Source: Neonectria sp. B-13 (Eukaryota; Ascomycota; Sordariomycetes; Hypocreales; Nectriaceae). Taken from it: a DNA stretch of 64,000 bases. Under the pieces are notes generated by a model. That model was given only the letters and a program-made list of their open reading frames with translations. It did no database searches and had not been told where the DNA came from. Below are positions 11,555-21,715 of the stretch, in pieces (within the stretch, counting starts at the first letter, position 1; each line of letters opens with the position of its first letter). Made by a program: the position numbers and the translations under genes. The stretch lies in NCBI GenBank assembly GCA_002682825.1, contig NOKP01000034.1, forward strand, positions 372,001 to 436,000, given 5' to 3'.

Positions 11555-12952
11555 CTACAGGGTATCGTAAAGCTCATGGAATCTTTCGCGGGCATCCGTA
11601 AGGCAATCGTACTCATAAATCATCTTCTGCACCTCTGGACTTGCCCATTTGTCTGGAATCGGCGCCCCTTGTGTTTTCGCCGCCGCAAACTGCCGGTCAC
11701 GTTCCTCCTTAGCTTCGCCATCCCCTAGGTGCAGTGTTCGGGCAGACAGGGCCGCCAAGTCCACCAGTGTCGAAGTCCGGGTCTTTCTGAGTAGCTCGTA
11801 TACTTTCAGCGTCTTGGAAACAGCCTCACCCTTCTTTTCGCCCTGCGGCAGCAAGGTCAGAGCCGTGGCCAGCGATGCCGCATCCTCAATAGCCATAGCA
11901 GCTCCCTGAGACAGGTGCGGAAGAGTTGGATGGCAAGCATCTCCCAAGAGTGTCACAGCACCGCGAACCCAAGTGTCGAGGGGCTTGTGGCTCCGCAACC
12001 GCCACTCGATAACGTCACCCTCTGGCACGAGATCAAGAAGCTTTTGCACCAGAGGACAAAAGTCGGCAAAGACAGCCTTCATAGCCGTCTTGTCGCCCAA
12101 GTTTGCCCATGTCGCGTTGGTTGGGCCTGCAAAGTTTACGTCAGGCTGAGCCGTCGCAATGTTGTAAATGGAGTGGTTGTGAATCGGGTACGCCATGATG
12201 TGTCGCTTCTCGCCTATCCAGCGTCTGACCGAGGAACTGTCGATAAGCTCGAGTAGCTCAGGGTACGGTTCCATCTGTTCACGCTTGAGGAGAATCCGAT
12301 AAGCCGCCGTTCCCGTCTCTTCGACCTCAGCCGACAGGTTGAGCGAGGTTAACATTGATTCCCTGACGGCAGACTTGATACCGTCAGCGCCAATGAGAAG
12401 GTCAGTTTCGATGACGTGTATCGTATTATCATGGCTCTTGACAACGAACTTGACCTGATCAGGTCCGTAACTTTCAATGTCTTGTAAGGTCTCTCCGAAA
12501 TGAAAATGGACGTTGGGCTCGGCCTTAACAGCCTCGTAGATTCCACCCGCCAGTGAAGCACGGTGGCCTGCAAAATGCGAATAACCATACTTTTCGTGGA
12601 TATCCGTCATGGCGACGTGTGCTAAGGCGTTGTTCGTTGCCCCGTCATAGATGCAGACCTCCTTGACCTTGGTGGCGTGTTTTTTCATGGCAGAGTTGCT
12701 CCAGACGCCCAGTCGGTCCAGAACGCGGATCAAATTGGGGGCAATCTGGATGCCTGCACCAACAAAGCCTAGGGCGGGCGCGTTTTCGTATATGTGAACT
12801 TGTTTGAAGCCGTTTCTGGCAAAGGCAAGAGCAGCAACAAGGCCTCCCATTCCTAGAGGCGTGGATCAGTCAAGGCGCTGCGGATTGCTATCAGACACGT
12901 TTCAGGTACCTGCGCCTATAATCGACACTTGAAGATCCTTGTAGTCCGCCAT
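11555..12952 (-). CDS. FAD-dependent monooxygenase, salicylate-hydroxylase-like
   Basis: A class A flavoprotein aromatic hydroxylase of 446 residues from two exons (12952-12910, 12852-11555) with a 57-bp intron. The 43-bp first exon completes the FAD-binding motif GAGMGG across the splice site. The other two flavin motifs are present: LLIGADGIKSAVRE (DG motif) and TLLGDACHPTLPHLSQGAA (GD motif). The family hydroxylates salicylate, 6-hydroxynicotinate and similar aromatic acids with NAD(P)H and O2, sometimes with decarboxylation. No signal peptide or TM segment is seen. Three CCCACA-type motifs lie 220-255 bp upstream. It is the best candidate for the entry hydroxylase of the catabolic cluster; the exact substrate is inference. 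Confidence 0.9.
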
Positions 12953-13424
12953 TTTGTTCTCAATCGATCATGTACTTGCCAGGATTCAAAGAAATAGCTT
13001 TGCGGCGAGTGCGATGTGGGGGGATGTCGCGGCAAGAAAAGAGGGTTTGTCTGCAGGTATATCTGCTTCTCGGTTCTTTAATACACAGTTCAGGTAAGCA
13101 CTTTGTGATCTAGTTCTTTCTTTAAGAACCCCCTTGGTTGATTAACCCCCAAAAGCTCCCGGTTATGGAGTGTGGGAAATCACTGTCCCACATGAGATCC
13201 CCACATACAGGCGCATCATTCAGTTGGTGGGGAAACTTGCTCGGCTTAAGATGGGAGAGCTAACGAAACCATATATAAGAGCTGTAGTTGGGCCTGAGAT
13301 CAACATCACCACAAGCTATCTATAAGTACCCTTCGATAATCAATGAGTTGGATACAATCTCATCTCAGCACAGCTGAATGTGGAAGCTATTCGTTTTTTT
13401 ATAGCTAGATAACGACAACATGAT
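12953..13424. promoter_or_regulatory. Promoter of the FAD monooxygenase with CCCACA motifs
   Basis: TGTGGG occurs at 13171-13176, CCCACAT at 13187-13193 and CCCCACAT at 13199-13206. The same motif recurs in the promoters at 14838, 17008, 21360, 27788, 33203 and 34673. A TATA-like TATATAA lies near 13272. Confidence 0.55.
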
Positions 13425-14672
13425 CTAGTTTCTAACACACATCTCAAGTATCTCCCTGACCTGTGACTCCTCCGTAATAGGAACGGCATTTGTCCGTATC
13501 CATATATCATCCAGACTATTTCGAGCGAGAATATCGATCTTATCAGGTCCTACGTTCACATCTTCGAGTGTCCGAGGCATTCCTAAGGCTGAAATGACAG
13601 TATCCAAAATGTCGCCAAGGTCCACCTCGCTCTGATCAAGACCTCTTGCTTCGAGCAGCTGGATAACCTCGCTCTGTTGTAGAAGCAGCTCCTTCACAAG
13701 AACCTGGCGCTCAACGTTTGCCCTTTTCTTCAGGTTGAACTTGCACACAGCAGGCAGCAAGATACAGCTCGTCTCGCCGTGCCCGACACCGAGCGGGCCA
13801 AGCTGGTGCCCAATAGCATGACTGGCCCCGAGTGGAACGCCGCTCGATACGGCACACATGGCCTCGACGACACCTTGCTGGCCGAGATGGCGAGCCTCGA
13901 GTGAAGTTGGGTCTTTTTTGGACAAGAGAATCCCGCGTACCAGCTTGGGAAGACCTCGACGGGCCGATGCATCACCCTTCTCATTAGAGAGCAGAGAACA
14001 GAGTGTTTCGACACAGTGATCTATAGATCGAACGCAGGTGCTCAGCCATACCCAAGCAGGAGTCGTAAGGCATAGCTCTGGGTCTTGAATAACAAGTTCT
14101 GGCTCGGCTTGTTCGCAATGGAAGGTCCTCTTGGAGTAGCCTTTGGATTCTGTTCCTCCGGCGATTGCCTGATATTCTCCTCCGGAAAGCGAGGTGGGAA
14201 TGTGGATGAGGGGAATGGTCGGCTTGACAATGGCTTCTCGCAAGGCAGGATTACTAGCCGTCGTTCCCCAGAGCGTATCCATATCTTCCTCAGTAGTGAC
14301 CGAGTTGGCCAGGGCCAGCCGTACCAATTTAGCAGCGTCGGTGAGACTGCCAGCGCCCAGAGTCACCAGACAGTCCGTATCCAGGCCGCGGGCCTCATTG
14401 GCAACCTCCAAGACCTGCGCAATTGGGGTGTGGGGACTGATCCCGATCCTCACCCCTACTACTCGGCCGCCTAGAGCCGAGCGCAGGCGGTCGAGGGCAT
14501 CGGTGGACTGCTCCAATGACTTGGAGCAAATGATGTAGACCCTGGAGCTGGAGAAGGTATCTCGACAGTGTCGTAAGCAGGCTTCGGGGAATCGCAGTCC
14601 ACATGAAATCTGGGGAGTATCCCGATCGTCGAACGCTGGATAATGGACTTCGGTACCGAAATTGAAAGCCAT
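13425..14672 (-). CDS. Maleylacetate-reductase-like iron-containing alcohol dehydrogenase
   Basis: A single-exon protein of 415 residues in the group III Fe-ADH superfamily. The dinucleotide-binding motif is LVTLGAGSLTDAAKL (about residue 105). A substrate-site stretch IPTSLSGGE follows, and the metal-ligand region GASHAIGHQLGPL with paired His is around residue 285. A further conserved His lies in IDHCVE. Maleylacetate reductases convert maleylacetate to 3-oxoadipate with NAD(P)H, which fits the CoA-transferases and thiolases nearby. The start is the first ATG (14672); the open frame extends further upstream but has only a TTG. It is divergent from the thiolase at 15061 and shares its motif-bearing promoter. 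It is slightly longer than bacterial members (about 350 residues). Confidence 0.85.
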   Translation of the reverse strand: MAFNFGTEVHYPAFDDRDTPQISCGLRFPEACLRHCRDTFSSSRVYIICSKSLEQSTDALDRLRSALGGRVVGVRIGISPHTPIAQVLEVANEARGLDTDCLVTLGAGSLTDAAKLVRLALANSVTTEEDMDTLWGTTASNPALREAIVKPTIPLIHIPTSLSGGEYQAIAGGTESKGYSKRTFHCEQAEPELVIQDPELCLTTPAWVWLSTCVRSIDHCVETLCSLLSNEKGDASARRGLPKLVRGILLSKKDPTSLEARHLGQQGVVEAMCAVSSGVPLGASHAIGHQLGPLGVGHGETSCILLPAVCKFNLKKRANVERQVLVKELLLQQSEVIQLLEARGLDQSEVDLGDILDTVISALGMPRTLEDVNVGPDKIDILARNSLDDIWIRTNAVPITEESQVREILEMCVRN

Positions 14673-15060
14673 CTTGATCGCTCTCTTCAGGGGTGGTTCT
14701 GCCGATGAGGAGGAATTCCGGTGGGAACTGGCTTTGTTGTGAAAATTGGGTTGAGGAATCACTCCAGAGCATGGCTGATTAGTAACTCTGCATGACGAGC
14801 ATATCAATGGCTTAGTTAATTAGACTACATCTTATCAATGTGGGTGAGATATGTACTTTCTCCTCCCCACATTGGGCCTGCCGCTCATGTTGATTGGGTC
14901 CCACATGAGCCACCACCAAGTGGAACACATTCGAGATCAGGATTTCTGACCGGGACAAAGACCAGTACTTGAATTTATACGTACTTGTCTCTTTTGTTGC
15001 TTATTTTCACTTATCGTTGAACTTAGACTGATCCATACTTCAGCACAGGCATATAGCTCA
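14673..15060. promoter_or_regulatory. Divergent promoter (maleylacetate reductase / thiolase) with CCCACAT motifs
   Basis: ATGTGGG is at 14838-14844, CCCCACAT at 14865-14872 and CCCACAT at 14900-14906, all about midway between the two start codons. This is consistent with one operator cluster serving both genes. Confidence 0.6.
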
Positions 15061-16461
15061 ATGGCGGCCTTTGTAAAAGGCGCCCGGGCTCTGCGACGGA
15101 AAGCGCCCAACGACGTTGTCATTCTTTCAGCCGTCCGCAGCCCCATCACGAGGTCATTAAAAGGAGGATTCAAGGATGCGTGGCCGGAAGATATCCTTGT
15201 TCCAGTACGGGAAAATTCTTTTGGCATGTTTTCGAACGCAATCCCCGACTGATTTGGTGGCAGGTGATGGCGGAAGCCCAACGACGGGCCAACATTGAGG
15301 CGCGTGACGTTCAAGATGTTCTCATAGGAAACGTGCTGGCTGAACTAGGCTTCGCCAAAACAGGCCGGATGGCACTGCTTCATGCTGGCTTTCCGGTATC
15401 GACGACCTTTCACACCGTCAATCGTCAGTGTTCGAGTAGTCTGCAGGCCACCACCCACATGGCGCACTGCATCATGGCTGGGCAAATCGACGTAGGCCTG
15501 GCTGGCGGCGTTGAAAGCATGTCCAAGAACTACCAAACTCGCGGCATCCCTGCCGACGTCGGTCCAATCCTCCGCAACACGCCGGTCAAGTCGGCCGCAG
15601 ACTGTCTCATGCCCATGGGTATCACGTCGGAAAACGTAGCAAGACGGTATGGTATAAGCCGGAGAATTCAGGACGAGTTTGCATTGCTCAGTCATGCCAA
15701 AGCCAATGAGGCGCGCTCCAAGGGCCGGTTCTCTTCCGAGATCGTACCGGTCGAGTACACATTATTGAACGCCGAAGACGGGAGCAAGAGGGTCCGAATA
15801 GAGGTTGATGACACAATCCGGCCTGGTGTGACTATAGAGAAGCTTGGGAAGCTCAAACCAGTCTTCATTGAAGATGGAAGTAGCACGGCAGGGAACTCGT
15901 AGGTAGTATTGAGAGGAAACTGTACGTTCCGAGTCTTATCTCTTTACAGGTCTCAGATATCCGACGGCGCATCGGCCGTCATTCTAGCTCGACGATCATG
16001 GGCTGAGGCCCGTGGACTAAAGCCGCTCGCACGTTTCCTTGGCACTCAAGTCGCTGGGTGCGAGCCTGACGAGATGGGCATGGGCCCGCTGTACGCCATC
16101 CCCAGGCTGTACAAGCATGTCGGAATCGATCAGAAGGACGTCGACATCTTTGAACTGAACGAAGCATTTGCCAGTCAGACAGTAGCCTGCATTGATGGGC
16201 TTGGCCTGGAGATGGAAAAGGTCAATCCCAACGGAGGCGCCATTGCCCTTGGCCACCCGACTGGAGCAACAGGAACACGGCAACTGGCCACCATCATTGC
16301 CGAACTCAAGAGGCAGGGAAAGGAAATGGGCGTGATCAGCATGTGTGCTAGGTACGTTATGAGAAGCCTCAACGACGTGAATAAATCACGGTACGGCGCA
16401 CGGCACTGACCAAGATTCCAGCACTGGAATCGGCGTTGCATCGGCCATCATGATGGAGTAG
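15061..16461 (+). CDS. 3-ketoacyl-CoA / 3-oxoadipyl-CoA thiolase, probably mitochondrial
   Basis: A 406-residue thiolase from four exons (15061-15204, 15264-15898, 15950-16351, 16422-16461). The acyl-accepting Cys is about residue 104 in NRQCSSSLQA. The catalytic His is in GHPTGATG and the second catalytic Cys in SMCAS, assembled across the last splice site. The conserved NEAFASQ and NPNGGAIA motifs are present. The N-terminus is basic without acids (MAAFVKGARALRRK), like a mitochondrial presequence, and there is no PTS1 or PTS2. Thiolases cleave 3-oxoadipyl-CoA to succinyl-CoA and acetyl-CoA, the last step of the oxoadipate route. It is divergent from the maleylacetate reductase. Its paralog at 28158 has a peroxisomal signal instead. 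Confidence 0.9.
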
Positions 16462-17202
16462 CGGCAAGAAGCTATCGTGGGAGCGCAACTACCGTTATTT
16501 TCTTGGAACCGTCTTAACAGGGCGGGGAACACAGCTTGACGGATGGAAAAGGCTATTGAAGTAGCTGGTCTTGTACCTTTGAAACTGGTGGAACGAGGCT
16601 GTCAGCGATAAGTCTAGCATCGAGATGTTGGGCGATGTCGGTTTGTGTTATGAAGCGGGTCTTCTTTAATCTTACAAAATGTCTTCAAGTTACATATAAG
16701 TGTCAATTACGGCTGGAATTAGAGCCATGATGCCAGTGTTTCGAAGTGAGCAAGTAGATGAGCAAGATAAGGGCAACCAGTTGTTAACGTGCGCTTGAAC
16801 GCATCGCCACGCACGACTTGATACTCGAGCAAAGTGGTGGGTGGTTAGACAGATACTTCCACAACCAACCCCACCAGCCCCACCATCACTTTGGGAGGTT
16901 CGGGAGCTCCGGGAGCTCCGGGAGCTCACCTCGTGGCCCGTCAGTGTTAGGCCGGTAGTCAACAAGGGAGAAGGGGCGAGAGACGGGAAATTCTCCTCCC
17001 CCGCAATCCCCACAAGCAAACAATCCGGGGTGACCCACAATGCTCCAGGCTGTCTTAGATCTGAGTGTCTAGGGACGCCGAGGGCGTATAAACGGGGCGA
17101 CGGCAACTCGACAGCGTCGCAACATAATGCCTGTTATTTTAGGGCTCATTCAGTGACAAAAGCAGTACACTTTTACTTGAACAAAACCTCGAACCCTTCG
17201 AA
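16462..17202. promoter_or_regulatory. MFS promoter with CCCACA motifs and a 9-bp tandem repeat
   Basis: CCCCACAA (17008-17015) and CCCACAA (17034-17040) lie 165-195 bp before the transporter start codon, matching the position of the motif in the other cluster promoters. A tandem repeat of GGGAGCTCC occupies about 16902-16927. A CCCCACC-rich patch precedes it. Confidence 0.45.
16902..16927. repeat. Three tandem copies of GGGAGCTCC
   Basis: A perfect 9-bp repeat, each copy containing the palindrome GAGCTC, in the upstream region of the MFS gene. It may be a microsatellite or a repeated protein site. Confidence 0.7.
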
Positions 17203-19155
17203 ATGCCAGGCCACAATGAACCGGATCAGCGCCTGAACCAAGGTGTCCAGGCCGCCATCGAGTTTGAGGAAGATCCTCACCGAGCAGCCATTGAGGACAA
17301 TCCCCCTGAGACAAAAGTAGGCGCACGCGAATGGATTGCCGTCTTTGTAAGTTGCCCGTCCTGAAACTTGTTCCGTACGGCTAACGTCTAAGTAGTCCAT
17401 GGCACTGTCCTTCGGCCCAGCAGTTGGTCTCCCCTTTCTTGCTGTTGCCGCCATCGTCGCCCAGGTAACCCAAGAGCTCGGTGGCCAAGACAAAATGGCC
17501 TGGGTTGTTGGAGCATGGTCGCTTGCAACCGCATGTTCTTTCTCGCTCGGCGGACCGCTTAGTGATATCCTCGGCCGTCGGAGTCTCGTTCTCAGTGGCC
17601 AGGCGGTTGTCACAATGGGCAACATTGTGGGAGGCACCGCGCAGAACATCCAGAGCTTGATTGCCGCCGAGACACTGATTGGAGTTGGAACCGGCTTCGT
17701 ATTTGTGTCATATGCTGGTGTGCCTGAGATGCTTCCGAACAAATGGCGGTCTCTAGGGTTGGGAATTTTGGAGGGAGGCATCGCAATGCCTTGGTGAGTT
17801 CGAATTCTTTGCGTGCTTTTGATCTTTGACGGCTGACGAGGCTTCCCAGGGGTGTCGTTTCTGTTCTTCTTGCAAACGCATTGTACGTGTATGCATCTTG
17901 GAGGTGGCTATTCTATATGGGTATCATTGTCGAGGCTGTGTCCTTGGTGGGCACGGCGCTCTTCTACTGGCCCACGCCACATCCCCGAGGTGACTTTGAC
18001 AAGTCGCGATGGAAGCAGTTCCAGGCGATAGATTGGATCGGTCTACTTCTATTCACCTCTGGCCTCGCCACTTGCTTGGTTGGCCTGACCTGGGGCGGCA
18101 CCCCTGCATATCCTTGGAAGAGCGCTGGAGTCATCGCCCCCATTGTCATCGGGATCCTTACGCTGGTCGCGGCGTTTGCTTACGACTTCGTCTGGGCCAA
18201 GGCTCCCATGTTCCCTCTCAAACTTTTTACAATGGTCCGTGGTTATCTTCTACTGCTTGTGGTGTTGTTTGTCTCGGGAATGAATTTCCATGCCTTGTCG
18301 GCTCTGCTGCCCCAAGGCACGCTCTATATGTTCACAACTGATGGCATCGAAATTGGCATTCTGGCACTCCCGAATACACTCATGACTGGAGTCGTGGGCG
18401 TTCTGGTTCCGCTATTTTCGCACAAGATCCGATACATCAAGTGGCAGCTCGTTCTTGGCATGGCACTGCAAGCAATCTTCATCGCGGCCAGCGCAGCAAC
18501 AGTCGCCCCGAACCGCAAACTCGCCTGGGCATTTGTGCCCGCTTTCGGTGTTCCAATGTTCATTCTGGTAACAATCCTGTCATATTCCATCTCCAGCTTA
18601 CATGTACCGCACTCCCACCTTGGAGTTGCTATGGGCCTTTTGGGGACTTTCAGGTCGGCTGGTGGTGCGGTGGGAAATGCCATCTTCAACACCGTTTTTC
18701 AGGACAAGTTCCGGTCGTATGCAGGGGAGGAGATATCCCGTGCAGCTTTGGGCAACGGCCTGGATCCCGCGGATCTGGGTTCTATTATCCCTAGGACGAT
18801 TCAACATAACCTTGGAGTCCCAGGAGCCCTGGCTGATATCGAAGGGATGTCACCGGGCATACAGGATGCTCTCCGTACCGCAGTTCGAACTGCATACGGC
18901 CGCGCATTTCAGTTCGTTTTTTATGTTACCATTCCGTTCAGCGTTGTCGCCCTCATATGCTCTCTATTTATTGAGGATCCCACAGCTTACATGACGAATC
19001 ATGTTCAGGCAGCTATGCTTCCTAGGGGAATTGTCCAAGCACGGGTTACAGCTCACGAGAATGGAGACGAGAAAGCCGCCTCGAGCTGGGATGAGAGAAC
19101 GGGGAGTCACAATGCACAAGCGGTGAACCTGGCAGAAGAGATTAAGAAGCCGTAA
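17203..19155 (+). CDS. MFS transporter, TRI12-like 14-TM family
   Basis: A 615-residue membrane transporter from three exons (17203-17346, 17396-17793, 17850-19155); introns of 49 and 56 bp. The first 48 residues are acidic and cytosolic. The membrane domain has the MFS loop 2-3 signature GGPLSDILGRRS and the TRI12-family stretch VPEMLPNKWRSLGLG, followed by ASWRWLFYMG. Hydrophobic helices continue to about residue 560, and the tail is hydrophilic. TRI12-type proteins export toxins or import/export small molecules across the plasma membrane. Its place inside the catabolic cluster suggests uptake of the aromatic substrate or efflux of a toxic intermediate. The start is the first ATG in frame with the membrane domain. 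Confidence 0.88.
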
Positions 19156-19698
19156 GTGATACTCTTTGCTGAGCTGACGGTTCAATAATTCTGAAGCAAG
19201 AACAACAGTTGCACAAGGTTGGGCATTGTGAGCATTCACGTGGTTGTCAATTCAGAATAGTCGTGGACTTTGCTGTGCCTTTTAACTCCACCAGACAGAT
19301 AGATCCACTAGCTTTACATCAATGTTTCTGTACCATGACTCGAGTAGCGGGCGAAGAACCTCCATTGTGAAATGACAACTTCAACGTTTTTAAATCAGGA
19401 CGTCTCACCGTTACCCATAATGAAGGACGTTCCTTTATCCATCCAGATTTAAGATATATTAAACCGCCACCCCCCCGTCTGTTGTTTAAGAGACCCTCGA
19501 CACATTACCTTCCTACATTTGGTCCTTTGCAATCTCAATACCAGTCTCACGAACATAATTAGCGGGCACTGAAGTTGGGCCGATATTGTCTGGGCTTTTT
19601 GTTGTACGGTTTGCAGACATGGTATGCTTTTTCGGTCCGAAAGTCGCATCTGGGTACTTAAATGTTGTTAGAAAATTTTCTGACTGTTTCTTGACTGC
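19156..19698. other. Convergent 3' intergenic region
   Basis: 540 bp between the MFS 3' end and the lyase 3' end. Nothing beyond presumed 3' UTRs was seen. Confidence 0.4.
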
Positions 19699-21242
19699 CT
19701 ATTTGCTCAAGCTGATAACGTTGTCTATCATCGTGCTGCTGGCCCCCATATAGTGTGTCGGGCTACACAGTTTCTCTAGTTGTTCAGCTCCAAGTAGTGA
19801 CACGACCTCGTTATTCTGCTTGAGAATCTGATGCAGGGTCTTCTTTGTCTCAATGGCTACCTTGCAAGCTTCATAGATCAGATCATGGCTCTGTTGACGC
19901 CCAAGGTGTGGTGCCAATCCCATCATCACTGCCTCAGCGACTATGAGGCCCCCTGTTGAGTTGAGGTTCTCCATAAGGCGTTTCCGATCAACCGTTAGGC
20001 CGGAAAGTACAAACTCTGCCTGGTGCAGAGCGCCAACCGTCAGGACGAAACTCTCGGGCACAGCTACCCACTCTAGATGCCATGGTCCAGACGCCCGCTC
20101 AAAGTCGGAAACCATAGCGTCCAAGGTGAGACCAGAGTTAGCCCTGAGAACCTTGGACGCGGCGAGGATCAATTCACTGGAAACTGGGTTTCTCTTTTGC
20201 GGCATGGTTGAAGAAGCACCCCGGTGCGGAACAAAGGGCTCCATCACCTCCCCGACCTCATTGGAAGACATGATGATGAGGTCTAGCGCGATCTTGCCCA
20301 ACGTTCCTCCGATCAGCGCGAGGGTGTTTATGATTTCGGCGACACCATCTCTAGCCACATGCCAGGTCATAGATGGATCGTTCAGCCCGATGTCTTGGGC
20401 CAACTGTTTGCGTACCAGCACTCCCTGGTCGCCAGTGCCCAGAGATGCCAGTGTACCAACGGCACCGCCATACTGTACAAGCAAGCAGCGTGGGCGTAAC
20501 TGCTGCAAGCGTTCTTGGTGCCGCTGTAGACCGCTCAGCCATGAGGCGCACTTGTATCCGAACGTAACAGGAAGAGCGTGTTGTAGGTGGGTTCGGCCAG
20601 CCATGGGGACGTCCCTGTATTCTGATGCCAGGGCTGTCAAGGCTTGAACCACGCCTTTGACCTTCGTATCAACCAGTTCCAATCCGGCTTTCATTTGAAG
20701 CATAGACGCTGTATCCATTATATCCTGTGTGGTGGCTCCCCAGTGAAGGTATCGGCCAGCATCACCGCATTGAACCGCGAGCTGCCGCACCAACGGCAGA
20801 ATGGGATAACCGACGATTTCAGTTTCTTTGGCGAGCCGTTCCACGTCCAAAGATGAAGCGTCGGCCTTTGCGGTAATGGCGGCGGCCGCATCTTTGGGGA
20901 TGACGTTGCATTTTGCCTGTGCCCTGGCTAGAGCTGTTTCGACGTCTACACAATGCTTGATGTAGCTCTCATCACTGAATATCTAATTTCGTCGTCAATA
21001 TCCCCCTTTGTCAGCTTGCGTCTTGCAGAATGGTCCAGGAGGAAAGATGGGACAGTAGGGATGCAACAGCCCGGACATTCACATACCTTTCTGATCTCAC
21101 TCGTACCAAACATGTTCCGGTACAACACAGAATCAACCGCACTGATGCTTCCCAGAGATCGACGGCAAGCGACGATTGGCCGCGCTGCAAGCCGAGCTCG
21201 CTCTGCTGCCAATCGACTCGAGAGCTGAGAGAGACCAAACAT
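19699..21242 (-). CDS. 3-carboxy-cis,cis-muconate cycloisomerase-like lyase (fumarase superfamily)
   Basis: A 479-residue class II fumarase/adenylosuccinate-lyase superfamily enzyme from two exons (21242-21087, 20982-19699) with a 104-bp phase-0 intron that joins FGTSEIRK to IFSDESYI, the usual N-terminal motif. The superfamily signature SSTMPQKRNP is present near residue 285. Other conserved stretches are HWGATTQDIMD and AGRTHLQHALPVTFG. The C-terminus (GLAPHLGRQQSHDLIYEA, THYMGASSTMIDNV) resembles PcaB rather than adenylosuccinate lyase. PcaB lactonises carboxymuconate in protocatechuate catabolism. About 30 Arg-rich, acid-poor residues precede the usual start and may be a mitochondrial presequence. 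It is divergent from the dioxygenase at 21716. Confidence 0.85.
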
Positions 21243-21715
21243 GATGGAAGCGAGAAGTACCCTGGAGAAGTGGGGAAACAGAAGCACACAAAGAAAGGTT
21301 CACACTCTAGGACGCTTGCTCTTTACTGATTCTAGGACTTACTATGTACATGGAAAGTAATGTGGGTGCTCGATGGACAACTGCCGAAGCCCCACACTCG
21401 GGGATGTGGAGGATTGCTTAAACCCACACACCCAGACTCGACAAGAAGTGGTTTTACGGGAATAATGTGATAACGGAGCATGGTACGATTTCTCTTTGTA
21501 GATCCAGACCAGTCCCAAGTTGGCTGACGTCCCACCGAGCCAGCAAAGCCTCCTTAAAGGTCTTGTAACATCCACCCAGAAGAGGACTCCTATTATCAAC
21601 GTCGCAAGCGGCACTGGGGTAACTCTTAAACGTCTTATCTACATGCATCGGCCAGATAAAACTAACTAACTCCCAGGCCTTATTCGCAGCTGACTACCAC
21701 TAAACACCACCCACC
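21243..21715. promoter_or_regulatory. Divergent promoter (lyase / ring-cleaving dioxygenase) with CCCACA motifs
   Basis: ATGTGGG at 21360-21366, CCCCACAC at 21390-21397 and CCCACAC at 21423-21429, plus ATGTGGA near 21404, lie between the two start codons. This places both genes in the same motif-defined group as the other catabolic genes. Confidence 0.58.

Noticed and set aside
19943..20647. 234-codon plus-strand frame
   Set aside because: Antisense of the PcaB-like lyase, whose conserved signature is on the minus strand.
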